Positions 1 through 12,445 of a stretch of DNA of 64,000 nt are shown in pieces; the first letter of the stretch is position 1, and the number at the start of each line of letters is the position of its first letter. Below the pieces are notes generated by a model. It saw nothing but the letters and a program-made list of their open reading frames with translations, was not told the origin of the DNA and ran no database searches. Position numbers and translations under genes: made by a program. The DNA comes from Primula veris. Its lineage: Eukaryota; Streptophyta; Magnoliopsida; Ericales; Primulaceae. The DNA lies in the NCBI GenBank assembly GCA_963682055.1, contig OY821742.1, forward strand, positions 7,463,816-7,527,815. The letters run 5' to 3'.

Positions 1-3000
1 ACTTTTATACTATTTTAAACTAATTTTCAAAAAATTTATAATTCTATATGAACAAAAAAATTAAAAAACCACAATTTCTCATAAAAATGCTTACTATGAA
101 GCTTACTAGTGACACGGCTTGATAACCTTTGTAGAGAGATGGAGTAAAAGTGTTAGATGTATATTATGGGCATTGCATCTTTAGACAAATAGTACTTTTT
201 ATAGGATAAATAAAAAAAGGTTACGAAAGTTAATGTTCTGATAAGAGAATAAGAATGGTTAAGGTCTCCACCATATTAAGAAAATAATAATTTGTTACCA
301 TATTATTTGTCAAAAATAGTTATAGATCACAATAATAACATAAATAAATTCAGAGCATCTTGGAAATAATTATTGTTTCTTTCAAAAATAAAAATAAAGT
401 ATATATATCATATTCCCAATTTGTGGTCACATGCCTACCTCAAAATTAGAATTAATAACAGCACTTTAATAGTAATAACAAAACTTCATATGGTATTATA
501 TTCTTACTCCAAATATGCATCATGTATAGTAATACATGCAATTAATGAAATATTGATGGTGAAACATTAAAAGAAAAAACTGATCAACCGTGTGTAAAAA
601 CATTAAAATGGTATTATATTCTTACTCCAAAATGTGTGGAGAAGAATTTAGTACAAATATAGCTTAGGGATATTATTACGTTACCATTACTTACACTAAG
701 AAATTTTACAATCTTGATAGTCTTAGCGGGACCATTATTTTGTATCTAGCTACTGATTTTTATGAACCCTAACTTATCGTACCACTAAACTTCTTATACC
801 CATTCACAGATAAGGTTTTTCAACAGTTCATTATTCTATTGTTAATGTATTTTTTTTTTGTACGTTTGACACCCGATCGGATCTAGCTATATATTATACC
901 AAAATTAAGTTTTACAGTTGGCTTTTTTTCGTACTTGAATGATGTTTATCATCTCACTACATATAAATATCATTGTATGTTTTAGAAGTGAATTTCGTTA
1001 AACTTAAAAACAAAACATCAACATGTCATGTAGCTGCAATATTATTGCTAAATTTAGTGATAATTGAAACAGATTGTCTCTTTCTATCCTCAAAATCTAA
1101 TAAGAATATATGTACAACCCTGTTAATTTTGTAGAACCTGATATCTAGAGTAAAAGAGCAAAAGAAGTTATGTAAATTAACTAATAACTAATATTTATTA
1201 CGAATTCAAATTTTGTACTAATAATTATAAACCGAGATGAATTCTCCTCTAAACTAGGTAATTATAGCTTCAAATAACTTATTTTGTACGAAAATAATTA
1301 AACTTGCACAAAGAAAAAGTTAGTGCACATTTTTCTTTTGATGTTAAAATGGAAAGATACGAACAACCTTAGTTAAAAAAATGAATTGCTTAACAAAACA
1401 GAATAGTGCTATACGTGTTCGGATAAACAAGAATATAGGAAAGCCTTTGAATCGCCGGAATAATTCACATGCTTTATTTATCTATCAAGTGAATCTTTTA
1501 AATATTTTTTTGCATTTATCACAATGTTCGAACGTAGCCAATCAAATCAGACAATCAATCTTCACATGCATTTTAGTAATTACGTACATTCCACATTTGG
1601 ATAGTCAACATGATTTGAATGTGAAGCATTTTTTATCTTTGAAAGAGCGTAGTGGCTCTTATATGTTTTTTGTAAAAGGAAAATTAAGATTTTTCTCACA
1701 ATAAAATAACTAATTTTCTTTTTCTACTTTAAATTAGCAAAAATTTTTTTTGCTTAAATTAAGATCCATGGCCAACCAGCGCCTAGTAAGGGTTAAATGA
1801 TTGTGCAAACTTTTATAGGATGCGCTCAACTAATTTAGTTCTAAATAATCATTGGATACAACTATGGACGAATCTATAAAATACAACTTCATTTCCAGAT
1901 TTTTAAATTTTATTTTGACTATAGTTTTTTTCTCTTACAAAAGTTCGAACTTAATGTGTTTCTAATATAAAATATTACGCATTGGTTATTTTGTTTTACA
2001 AAATAAAATTTGCTACATTACATTATTATTTATTACGACTACATCATTATTAACACATGATTGACCTAATATATCTAGTTGCGTAATGACTTTTCTCAAA
2101 ATTAAATAATTTACTTTATTTGGAAATTTAAGACACAAGTCTATAGAATCTTATGAACTCATATATTTTATTGATGTTTGCTGGTTTTACTCCGAGTCTT
2201 GATATAAAATTTAAAAAATAATATATCACGTATTTATATACATTGTTACATTTTGACAAAAAGTTTACATATGACTTATCCGCTTACTTAAAATCCTAGA
2301 TTCGTCACCGGATACAACTGCTCATCACTCACCCCTTGCCAAGGCATGATGCTTTGAAACCATCTCGTATTATCTGAGTTTTGAATTAAAGTGAACTGAA
2401 ATGAATTGAAGTGATGATGAGGCCTTATTATATATAGATAAACACATTTTTGGACGTCCTAGTTCAACAAACCAAGTGGCAGAAAAGGAAAAAAAAGATA
2501 TCATAACAAAGGCATGCACTCGCTTGATCTTATTTTGTTAATTAAGAGATGCACAAAAAGAATATGGAGAATTTTGAGAAGCTCATGGAGAAGGAGGAGT
2601 TTTACAATCTTTCAAGACAAATGATTATAAAGCAAATGTGTTTCATGTAATTGTCTCTGTTTATAATTATTAGTACAAAAAGTTAGAGTCGTAATAAATA
2701 TTAGTTATTACTTAATTTACATAACTTCTTTTGCTTTTTTACTCTAGATATCAGATTCTACTAAAAGAAATAGGGTTGTACGCATATTCTTATCATATTT
2801 TGAGAAATTATTTATCAATTGAAAGCATGCATCGAGTTTAACTCAAGAAGGACCAGGTGTATATTAACCGTATACTGGACTACTGGTTGATCCTGCTTTA
2901 TTCCAAAATATCCAAACATGGCATAGAAAAGCTTTTTTGCAAAGAAAAAATGACCATATTGTAGTCATATGCAATGAACTAATTAAGTACTCCTTTTAGA

Positions 3001-3384
3001 TGTAACTCTTAAATGTAACAGAGTTTCACTTCGAACAAGAGTGAAACTCTATTATAGATTCAGATATTTTTTTAGGAAAACAAATAATAGAAGTTAAGGT
3101 CTGAGTTCAAAATGTCTACATAAATTTCCTACAAAAGTAAACAATCAAAATTGAGTATTACAGTTACATGGCGTAAAACGTAATGGTTCTAGTAATCACA
3201 TCCTACACAAACACTATAACAAATCATAATCCCTGTCTTATAAAGTTCTCGGTATCGCTTTCTCCAATAATATAGATTCAACTGCTATCGTCGCTACTAT
3301 GTAGGCTATAATTACCCTAAAAAAAAAAACAATTGAAAATGAAATACAACGAAATCATGCATAATATAGCATTTCAAGCACATA
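1..3384. other. Inter-genic spacer of the tandem array (upstream region of an off-window copy)
   Basis: I found no gene here. The stretch aligns by eye with 55,430-60,700 and in part with 25,135-28,060 and 43,390-44,100. Shared landmarks are the 'cttgataacctt...gagagatgg' block (about 118-145, also 55,525), the 'ggaccattattttgtat' block (about 730, also 27,715 and 56,122) and the 'tagatatcag' block (about 2,745, also 43,505 and 59,840). Because the genes run on the minus strand, this is what normally lies upstream of an HD-ZIP copy, so a further copy is expected to the left. A 'tatatatagat' TATA-like motif at about 2,430 recurs at about 59,520 in matching context. The longest plus-strand ORF (1,381-1,704) is not open in the paralogous spacer and is treated as noncoding. 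Confidence 0.7.
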
Positions 3385-3397
3385 TACCCCCCCACCC

Positions 3398-3432
3398 TCT
3401 CCTCCTCCTCCTCCTCCTCCTCCTCCTCCTCT
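3398..3432. repeat. (CTC)n trinucleotide microsatellite
   Basis: About eleven uninterrupted CTC units near the left end of the 2.8-kb insertion. Pyrimidine-rich triplet tracts like this are common in plant 5' leaders, but no coding sequence follows. Confidence 0.85.
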
Positions 3433-4360
3433 TAAACCCTAGAATCCAGATCTGCCTCCGCCCGGGGTGGGGGAGGGCTCTCTGCCACTCCTCTGCCATT
3501 GGGATATCTCCAACTATTCCTCATCACTCAGTTTCTTCCCTCCATGCTTTTCTAGCGACAATTACTTTCACTTGGCCGTGTGTTTGGGCAATCTTACAAA
3601 CCCATTTGGACTTCTTACTCACGGGTTCCGATGGGAATAAACTCCTCGATTTGGTTAAGTGACAGGTATGAATTGGTATTTCCTTTGGATTGAATCCTCA
3701 CGGGGTTGAACCGATTGAAAGGTAAAATTTGGGGATCCGTATTTTGCTAGATTTGGGGTCGTTCTATTTTTACTTACTTATTTTATTTAGTGCTTTTTGG
3801 TTTGATTTATTGGCTTGTCTAATATTTTTTTTACGGGTAATGATATATACACTATTTTCACACTCATTACCACACTAACCACGTCATCAATCATATGTGC
3901 AGGGATCAAAACAGATTTACCCTAAATATATTTGTGTGTTAAAATGTTTGTTATACTAACGTGTGACCCCTCTAAGTATGTCAATTAGTGTGGAAATAGT
4001 GTACATATCATTACATTTTTTTAGTATGTTTCTGTTTAGATCTAATGGTTTCTAGTTTCTTGTCTTTTCGAGTAATTGTGTTGTCACTTGAACTCGCTAA
4101 TGATGAGGTTGGAGCTTTTCTTTTGTGAGCGACGAGTATCGGGTCCGATTGGCTAAATTGGTATGAGAGGGCCAATGCGTCATTTGGAACTTTGGGCTAT
4201 CTAAAGATGGGGGTTAAATTTTTAAGGGGAATTAAGGTTTAGTGCGTTGCTATGATCTTAATGTTGGAAAACAAATATATCCTAAAATATCTCTCCTTTT
4301 TAAATCAGCTTCTAACTTAGTTATCTCTTAACTTTTTTTTTCTCTTAATATATATATAAC

Positions 4361-5240
4361 TTGTAATTTTATTATTGAAAAGGAAGAAAACCTTTTTACA
4401 TTATTGATAAATAAAAATACAATTTCAAAGGAAAAATTTAGAGCATCGAAGAAGAATCAAAGAAATAAAGGAGAGAGCAAAAAACACCAAAAAACCCCAG
4501 AAAAAAACACCAAAAAAGAGAAAAACGCGAACAAAATTAAAAAAACAATAGTTGAGTATATAGCATCAAATGGAAAAATAATAAGAAAATAGAACATGTA
4601 ATTCTTTTTTTGGAAAGAAAGAAAACCCTTTTACATTATTGGTATAAAACAATTTAAGAGGAAAAAACGAGAGTATCGAAGGAGAATTATAGAAATAAAG
4701 TAGAGAGCAACAAAAAACGCCAAATACAAAAAAAAAACACGATCTTTTTAAAAAAATATAATTGAATATATAGCATCAAATTGAAATATAGTAAGAACGT
4801 GAAACTTGTAATTTTATTTTTGAAAAGAAAGAAAACTCTTTTACATTATTGACATATAAAAATACAATTTAAGAGGAGAAATTTAGAGCATCAAACGAGA
4901 ATCAAACAAACAAAGTAGAAAGAAACCGCCAACAAGCACCAAACAAATCAAAAAACGGGAATAAAATTCAAAAACAATAATTAAGTATATAGCATCAAAT
5001 GGAAAAATGTAAAAACGTAGAACTTGTCGTTTTAGTTTTGAAAAGAAAGAATTTTTTTTTTATATTATTGACATTTAAAACTACAATTTGAGAGAAAAAA
5101 ATTAGAGGATCAAAGAAGAATAAAAAAAAAATGAGGTAGAGAGCAACCAAAAGCACCCAACAAAAAAATGGAAATAAATTTCAAAAACAATAATTGAGTA
5201 TATAGTATCAAATGAAAATATAGTAAGAACATAGAACTAG
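4361..5240. repeat. A-rich tandem repeat, about 217 bp x 4
   Basis: Four divergent copies start near 4,361, 4,593, 4,804 and 5,024. Each opens with 'cttgtaattttatt..tgaaaa' and contains 'tttacattattgaca' and, near its end, 'gtatatagcatcaaatg'. Unit lengths are roughly 211-232 bp. The array is strongly purine-rich on the plus strand and carries no conserved frame; a 62-aa ORF at 4,404-4,592 covers only one unit. Confidence 0.75.
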
Positions 5241-6206
5241 AGAGCATCTGATAGCATCAAACAGCAAACTAAAAGTCTAACCTTCATGACACCAAAATGG
5301 GAGAAAAACCCATGAAAGAAAAATAGATAGCACTATGGGAGAAAAACAAAGAGCAACAAGTGAAAAATTAGAGTATACTTACAAATAGTAAAAAAAATAT
5401 ATTAATTAAATAATTAGAAATCATAAAAGCATAGAAGGAAAAACATAATAAACAAATAACAATATAAAATAAAATCAAGAGAATATAAAGTATTGATGAT
5501 TAGAGATAACAATAAAATTAGTGAAACGGCTCAAATTAGAAGGAAAAGTAAATGAATTTCCATTAAATACGTAGAAGAAAGAATATGTACAGAGAAAAAA
5601 AAAACATATAATAAAGTGCTAAAAAATAGTGAGTTAGTTAATAGTTTTGCTATAATATATAATTGAATGGTAACGTGAGAATATTTTAGATGCTATGTAT
5701 CAAATGTAAAATAATATTTTACCCATGTTTTTTTTTTGATAACTAAGGTCATACTAGTAGTGTATTTAACCATCACTTTCCCAATTTTTTATACGTTCAT
5801 TTTGTTATAATCCGAATTCTGACCAAGATTATTTGACTTGAAGTCTAATCTTTGGATGTGCTTATTTGCGACTATCGTTGTCTCTGGCTTTGCTATGAAA
5901 CTGGATTAGGTTGATCAAGACAAACTACTAGTGAAACGGAAAGCATAGTACTTTTGGGTCTACGCCGACACATTGTTTATGAATATTTGTCAACACTTGG
6001 TTATTTTTGAAGGTGGATTGTATGAGATTAGCTAGAGTTCGACTTAGATTTATCATAGTTGTTTAGATTGTTACCGAAGAGAATTATTTGATGTTGTTTG
6101 CTTTTACATGCTTTTGGTAGTGGTTTGTACTACTATAAGACCCGCTTTGTAACTAGTTCTGGTTCGATATATAACACACTTAAATTCGAAAAAAAGAAAC
6201 ATCTTT

Positions 6207-6585
6207 TGTTATGTACTAGGCTACCTTTTTCACATCATAAAAAGCTTAATCATTGTAAAAGGTATATTACTGAAGAAGGGGTGGTTACGCAATAAGTTTT
6301 TGAGCATTTTCAAAGCTCAAAAATCAAAGAAACAATGATGTCAACATATTCAATAATCTGGACTCTGGAGTTCCGAAAGTCTTCCAAATAATTCAAATTT
6401 GGAGTATCAGAAAAGGTAGAATAGTTCTTAAAACTTTGGAAATGTATGTTGTTCTGCATGTAAAAATTAAAATAAGTCTATTTGAACCCCTTTGAAATTT
6501 TATTTATTAACGGGTCGCTGCTATAATGATCTGGACTCATCATCATCTTCTATAGCAGAGTTGCCAAGGCCCTCTCCGTCGTTCC
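6207..6585. other. 3' flank of HD-ZIP copy A (probable 3'UTR and downstream)
   Basis: This stretch is conserved in all three units (6,303-6,585; 44,210-44,443; 60,716-61,000), sharing the 'cttaaaactttggaaatgta' type block and the 'atggactcatcatcatct' region next to the final exon. Conservation just past each stop codon fits an old 3'UTR. I saw no independent gene. Confidence 0.55.
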
Positions 6586-7861
6586 TTACTCTGCAAAAAC
6601 CAACCTAGCATAATAAATTAACGACTCAAAGACCATTTGGCTAAAAGTAAATCTTGAAAGAAAAATAAAATATGAGTATCTAAATGAAGTAAAGAGCATT
6701 AGTTCATTTTTAATGGTAGCAAAAAATGAACTAATGTTAACGGTAGCAAGTGATGACTGCCATTTCGCTGGTAACAGAAATTTTACACAATTTTTGTAGC
6801 AAAAATCTTTGCAACACAGAGGCCAAACTAGCATAATGTGTTATAAATCTTAAAACTATTATCGAATTTCCAGAAAATCGGTCCTTGACAACCCTTAAAT
6901 CTAGACAAAGCATGAGTTTGAAATTCATATCAAATGCTAGCTCATCTTAGTCTCTTAGCCCTGGATTAAACGTGTGTCTTTTTAAGGGGAAAATACTCAG
7001 TTCGTGTCAAATGTTTTTTATCCTGATCCTATCAAATGTCTTTCTAGGTAACTTTTTCAATGTAGTCTTAAGATTCTAAACTTACCAATATTAGATGTCA
7101 CCCCAAAAAAGGCCCTGATCCTACCTAGAGTGCCAGACATGAGGTTGTTCACAGTCGTCAAATCAAAACGTGATAGCTTGGATCCAATGGGTGACTCGGC
7201 CAGGACCTGTAACGTAAGCGTGAGCAACGACCCACCAGAATAATCGGGAAGGATAGCAAATCCTGAAGGTAGCAAAGGAACTCCATTTGTGTCTCCACCG
7301 TCTATCACCCCGGTCATAGCACTAGGATCAATGGGTGAGTAGACAATGAAGAACCCTGTTGGGTAAGCAAAACTCTCTTGAAGAAGCAGCATACTGTTCG
7401 GATTCTCTGACATACCCTAGATTAGTTTATATGACAAAAAATGGTTAATTTATAGGAGGAAATATACATTTAGTACAAATTCTGGGACTTTTGATTAAAG
7501 AAAACCCAAGGTTGAAAATCATTTTTTAATATTTAGTATGGATGCTCAATAATGTTCAATCTTACCGACTCTTTTCCTCTTTCTGTTTATCATTTGATAC
7601 TCATGGTTCTCAATGATGCTACATTGATTTGTACATATTCTTAAGAAATATAGGTTTTCCTTAATAAATTCGAAATTATGTTAACGCTAAACATTATAGT
7701 GTTGGTATGTAAGTGAAGCTTATCCAACTTACGTTTACGCAGCTCAACTTAATGGAATTTCCAGCTAGCTCTCCAGTAGTCATGTTCGCCATTTGATATA
7801 TATTTGCACCATTGGTAAGGATGTCCCACTGTATTTTCCAAACCGACATACATTGCTAGGG

Positions 7862-10189
7862 TCAGAAGTGATCATGGAACAGAATTTGAAAACAGTAAGT
7901 TTAGAGATTTTTGCAACTCCTTAGGTATCAGTCATGAGTTCTCTGCTCCTAAGACTCCACAGCAAAATGGCATAGTTGAAAGAAAAAAATAGAACCATTC
8001 AGGAAATGGCTAGAGTAATGCTTAATTCTAAGAAACTTGCCAACAGATTTTGGGCTGAAACTGTTAATACTGCCTGTCATATAGTTAATAGAGTTTACAT
8101 TACTAAAGGCACTTCCATGACAGCTTATGAAATATGAAAAGGAAGAAAACCCAATGTTAAGTATTTTCAAGTCTTTAGATGCGTTTGTTACATTCTCAGA
8201 GATAGAGAGCATCTTGGTAAATTTGACTCTAAAAGTGACAAAGGGATCTTTCTTGATTATGCTCAGAATAGTAGAGCTTTTAGAGTTTTTAATCAAAGAA
8301 CAAACTGTGTTATGGAGTCTTATAATGTGTTATTTGATGACTTCAAAGATGTGAATGAGACTACAGGTGATGATGAAGAGTCAGATCTGACAGAAAAAGA
8401 AACTGAAGAAATTCAGCAAACAAGCAGTCCAACAGTGGTTGGAAGTCCAGTTGAAACTGAGGTTGAAACCCAGAATACTGCTGAGTCTGAAGAAGAAGAA
8501 GAAAGTTCTCATGTTCAGTCAACTAACAAGCTTCGCTATGTAAGGACTCAGAAAAATCATTCTCTTGACAATGTCATGGGAGAAGTAGCTTCAGGTATGA
8601 AAACCAGAGGTAAAAGAAATAATGTTGTTCATTTTGTTTGTTATATTTCTCAGTTAGAACCTAAGAATATAAAAGAAGCTTTAGAAGATAGTGAATGGAT
8701 TTTAGCTATGCAGGATGAATTGTCTCAATTTGAGAGAAATGATGTATGGACTTTAGTACCCAGACCTTCCAATAAAAATGTTATAGGGACTAAATGGATT
8801 TTTAGAAATAAAAGTGATGAGGATGGAGTGATTATTAGGAATAAAGCTAGGTTGGTAGCTCAGGGTTATACACAAATTGAGGGAATTGACTTTGATGAAA
8901 CCTTTGCTCCTGTAGCTAGAATTGAATCCATTAGAATGCTACTATCTCTTGCATGTCTGTATGATTTTAGACTGTTTCAACTTGACATTAAGAGTGCTTT
9001 TCTGAATGGTGTGATTAATGAAGAAGTTTATGTCTGTCAACCTAAGGGATTTGAAGATCCTAACTTTCCTGAACATGTTTATTTGCTGAAAAAGGCCTTG
9101 TATGGTTTAAAGCAAGCTCCTAGAGCTTGGTATGATAGATTAACCAAGTTCTTGATTGAAAAAGGTTTTAACAGAGGGGGAGTTGATAAAACTCTGTTTA
9201 CTAAGAAAACCACAAAGGACATAATAATTGCTCAAATCTATGTTGATGACATTGTTTTTGGATCTACTTCCAATAAAAGAATAGAAGAATTCATTTCTGA
9301 TATGAAGAATGAATTTGAAATGAGTGGTGGAGGTGAATTAACTTACTTTCTAGGATTGCAAGTTAAACAGAATGAGAAAGGCATTTTTCTATGTCAAAGT
9401 AAGTATGCAGACAATCTTGTTAAGAAGTTTGGTCTGAGTGAGAGTAAATAGAAGAGAACCCCTATGAGTACCACTCTTAAACTGTCTAAAAATGATAAAG
9501 GTAAAAGTGTCTGTCCTAGTCTTTACAGATCCATGATTGGTAGTTTGCTTTATTTAATTGCTAGTAGACCAGACCTTTGCTTAAGTGTAGGAGTTTGTTC
9601 CAGGTATCAGGCAAATCCTTTAGAACCTCATCTTCTAGCTGTTAAAAGAATTTTAAGGTATGTAAAAGGAACAATTCACCTAGGCCTATGGTATTCTAAG
9701 GATACAAACCATTTCTTAAGTGGCTACTGTGATGTAGATTGGGCAGGAAACATAGATGATAGAAAGAGTATTTCTGGTGATTGTTTTTATTTTGAAAACA
9801 AGCTTGTTTCATGGTTTAGTAAAAAGCAAAATTGCATTTCTTTATCTACTGCTGAAGCAGAATATATTGCAGCTGGAAGTGGATGTACTCAACTTATTTG
9901 GATGAAACAGATGCTAAATGATTATAATGTTAAGCAAGAAATATTAACTTTATTTTGTGATAACAAAAGTGCTATAGATTTAGCAAAGAATCCAGTTCAA
10001 CATTCCAGAACTAAACACATAGACCTAAGGCATCATTTTATCAGAGAACTAGTTGAAGGAAAAAGCTTAATCTTAGAACATGTTTCAACTGAAAAACAAT
10101 TAGCTGATATTTTCACAAAGCCCCTTGATACTAATAAATTTGAATCTTTAAGAAGTGATATAGGGGTATGTCACTATGGATCTAATTAA
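7862..10189 (+). pseudogene. Partial pol (integrase fragment, RT, RNase H) of the SIRE-type element
   Basis: It begins within the integrase core (SDHGTEF near 7,867; the catalytic-Glu GIVER motif near 7,970). A 1-nt insertion in the A run at about 7,981-7,988 shifts the frame. A TGA at 8,135-8,137 replaces the Trp of the usual 'YEIWKGRKP' motif. The frame is then open from about 8,312 with RT: KWIFRNK, LDIKSAFLNG with the first catalytic Asp, LYGLKQAPRAW, and YVDD near 9,239-9,250. A TAG at 9,449-9,451 interrupts it, then it is open again to 10,189 with RNase H (DVDWAGN, TAEAEYIA, DNKSAIDLA). The copy cannot make a full polyprotein, but its catalytic residues remain, so decay looks moderate. 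Confidence 0.88.
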
Positions 10190-11146
10190 ATACTCTTGCT
10201 ATGTATGTATGTTTTGAGTACCTTTAATTCATTTTATTTCAAGAGGTAAGTCTTTATTGAGCTTTGAAGTTTTTATCTTGAAAAAGCCGCTTTTTGGTGT
10301 CTCACACACAGATGTGAGGTAATTTGTCTTAAAACCTCTATGGTAATAGAGTTGCAAGCACAAAGTGCACATTTTACATAGTGGTTGCAAGTTCAGTTGC
10401 AACCCCAGTTGAAACCACTTGCTAATAATACTGGTTGCAAGCTTAGTTGCAACATCAATTGAAACCTCATACTCATAATACTGAAAAATTCAGTGATTTT
10501 CCGAACACTCTAGAATGAAAAAGCCAAGACAAAGTCTTGTAATTTTTGACATCACTTATACTCTTTCCTTGCTGAGATCATCAAACTAGTTTTTGTGTAG
10601 AGAAGAAAATGAATTTGCTCAATTTAAGCTCTTAAAATCTAATTTCTATTAAAGTTATTCTATGATAAACATATCTTCTTGAGTAAATTGTTAGATGCCT
10701 GTTTTTAATTGTGTAAATGTCTTGCTGTATTGCCATCTTCTCTTGAATCAAGTCAAAAATTTCCTTGAAATCTTCAACTACTTAGAATTCTAAATTTTGG
10801 GTATATCTGTTTACAAGGAATGTTGATCTTTATTTATTGCTTGATTTATCTCTCTGAAAAACTGTTTCCATCATGATTTCTTTGTGTTTAAAATTTTGAA
10901 AATTCTGTTGATAAGAAAATTCCTTATTTCTAGCAAAATTTGGTTTTACAATTGATTTGAGTATATATTTTTCTAATTTTAAAAAGATTTGGACTAAATT
11001 GCTCTTTTTACTAAACTCTTTTTATATCCCAAAATCAATCACAACAATCATAATTACTCTATCTCTTTCTATTAAAACAGAAAACTCTAAGCTCTCTGAA
11101 AACCCACTGCTGTGTTCTAAGTTCAGTTCCAACCTTAGTTGAAACC
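10190..11146 (+). other. Noncoding spacer between pol and env-like ORF of the SIRE-type element
   Basis: No ORF of note is present. At 10,365-10,470 it carries repeated GTTGCAA/CAGTTGCAACC-like motifs that recur just before the env-like start (about 11,120) and in the LTR (12,963-13,125). The T-rich, U-rich stretch before 11,147 could act as an intron or leader for a subgenomic transcript, which is an inference. Confidence 0.55.
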
Positions 11147-12445
11147 ATGTCTTCCCACCCTTCCAAAAACCCTAACATGAACAATGATGATGACTGCACT
11201 CTAAGAGATTTCCTGAATAAATCTCCAACCAGTCCAGGTTCAAAAGCTAAGGTAAGTGAGTCTTTCTCGTCTAAAAATCAGAGAACTAAGAAACGTGCTA
11301 GGAGAACTTTAGAGGATGATCCTATTTCTGATGTTTTTAATTATACTCCTAAGTTTAATACAGTTGATCCTAGGTTCTGGAGTAGGATAATGTATAGGAG
11401 GTTTAGGGCTTTTGCTGGTAGAGAAATTCATTGTGAAAGAAGGCTCAATTTGGTTAGTTATCCTCACATACAGGTGTATGTTGAAAAGTTGTTGTCTGCT
11501 GTTGGTTTCGGAAAAACTATTTGCTATGCTGATTCCTTTTACCCTGCTGTTGTTAAAGAGTTCTACGCTAATCTAAGTAGCAATGTGTTTGAAGAGGGTA
11601 ATCCTGCTTATGAAAGAATCTTTTTGAGGGGTGTGACTTTAGATTTTACCCCTAAGTTAATCAATGAAATCCTGAATGCACCCAATCCTTCTGTTGAGAA
11701 TGTTGATTATGATATGGAAGTAATTGCTCTGGTTCTAACTGGAAAGAACAATAGGTTTGATGGCAATTCTATCAAAACATCCTCTCTCACATTATGTGCT
11801 GCTGTATTGCACAAAATTGCTAGGTTTAACTGGACTCCTACCAAACAGCCTTCCAAAGTCAACAAAGACATGGCCATCTTTCTGTATAAAATCATGTCTT
11901 CACTACCCATTAACTTTGGTCATCATGTCTTTAATCTTATAAGAGATTTCAGTGATACAAATTCCCCTTCAATTCTGCTACCCTTCCCTTGCTTAATCAG
12001 TAAAGTGATTCTAGGACAAGTCTCATCTATGTCTAAAGATTCTTCTATTAGTATCACTAATGAACCAATCACAGATTGTCCCTCTGCCCTATATATCTCT
12101 GCAAAACTGCTAAAAGAAGGGCATGTAAATGACATTTCTGGGGAAAAGGGAAATGATAAGGAAAAGGAGACCTCTAGTGCTCCTTCAGCAAAGAAGAAAG
12201 GTGTAAGGTGGTACTTGACACAGAAGCTGGCTTATAATCAGGAAAGGAGAGCTGAACTGGATGCTGATGATTATCAAATCAAGAAGCTGCTGGTGAATCT
12301 AATAGAAAGTGAGGATGATGGGAATAGTGATGCTACTCACAGTGATGATGGCTTCTCCATAAGCAGTGAGGAAGAACATGAAGAGGTAGTCAGAGACACA
12401 CCTCTAAGGGAAAGGCCACCTCAGTCTGACATTTCTCGTGCTTAG
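11147..12445 (+). CDS. Env-like / plant transposon protein ORF3 of the SIRE-type element
   Basis: This is an uninterrupted 432-codon ORF downstream of pol in the same orientation. The N-terminus is hydrophilic and basic (KNQRTKKRARR near residues 43-53). The central part (about 85-290) resembles the 'putative plant transposon protein' domain found in ORF3 of SIRE1-type elements (FLRGVTLDFTPKLINEILN). The C-terminus is charged and acidic (SDDGFSISSEEEHEE). I see no strong signal peptide and no clear transmembrane helix, so an envelope role is unproven; the name follows family usage. The stop is followed at once by a GGGGGAG tract. The frame is intact while pol upstream is broken. Alternative view: a nucleic-acid-binding or accessory protein. 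Confidence 0.7.
   Translation: MSSHPSKNPNMNNDDDCTLRDFLNKSPTSPGSKAKVSESFSSKNQRTKKRARRTLEDDPISDVFNYTPKFNTVDPRFWSRIMYRRFRAFAGREIHCERRLNLVSYPHIQVYVEKLLSAVGFGKTICYADSFYPAVVKEFYANLSSNVFEEGNPAYERIFLRGVTLDFTPKLINEILNAPNPSVENVDYDMEVIALVLTGKNNRFDGNSIKTSSLTLCAAVLHKIARFNWTPTKQPSKVNKDMAIFLYKIMSSLPINFGHHVFNLIRDFSDTNSPSILLPFPCLISKVILGQVSSMSKDSSISITNEPITDCPSALYISAKLLKEGHVNDISGEKGNDKEKETSSAPSAKKKGVRWYLTQKLAYNQERRAELDADDYQIKKLLVNLIESEDDGNSDATHSDDGFSISSEEEHEEVVRDTPLRERPPQSDISRA

Larger units (their letters stand above)
3385..6206. mobile_element. 2.8-kb insertion of unknown class carrying leader-like sequence
   Basis: Compared with the paralogous spacer at 44,040-44,180, homology stops after 'ttcaagcacat' near 3,383 and resumes near 6,207 with 'tgttatgtactagg'. 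Sequence resembling the target ('aagcacat' left, 'aagaaacat' right) flanks the insert, like an imperfect target duplication. The left end starts C/T-rich with a CTC microsatellite and an 'aaaccctagaatcc' leader-like stretch, then a possible splice donor (gacag|gtatga, about 3,661-3,670). The right end finishes in a short A tract. No terminal inverted repeats and no transposase are visible. It could be a retroposed or captured transcript, or an unrecognised element; the class is unresolved. Confidence 0.4.

Noticed and set aside
1381..1704. 107-aa ORF in the left spacer
   Set aside because: The homologous stretch near 58,900-59,160 is not open and shows no codon-like conservation; no domain is recognisable.
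3333..3662. 109-aa ORF with a poly-Leu run at the CTC microsatellite
   Set aside because: The Leu run is the microsatellite; the rest shows no domain and reads like a leader. Kept only as part of the 2.8-kb insertion.
8127..8354. 75-aa ORF overlapping pol
   Set aside because: Out-of-frame reading of the broken integrase-RT junction region.
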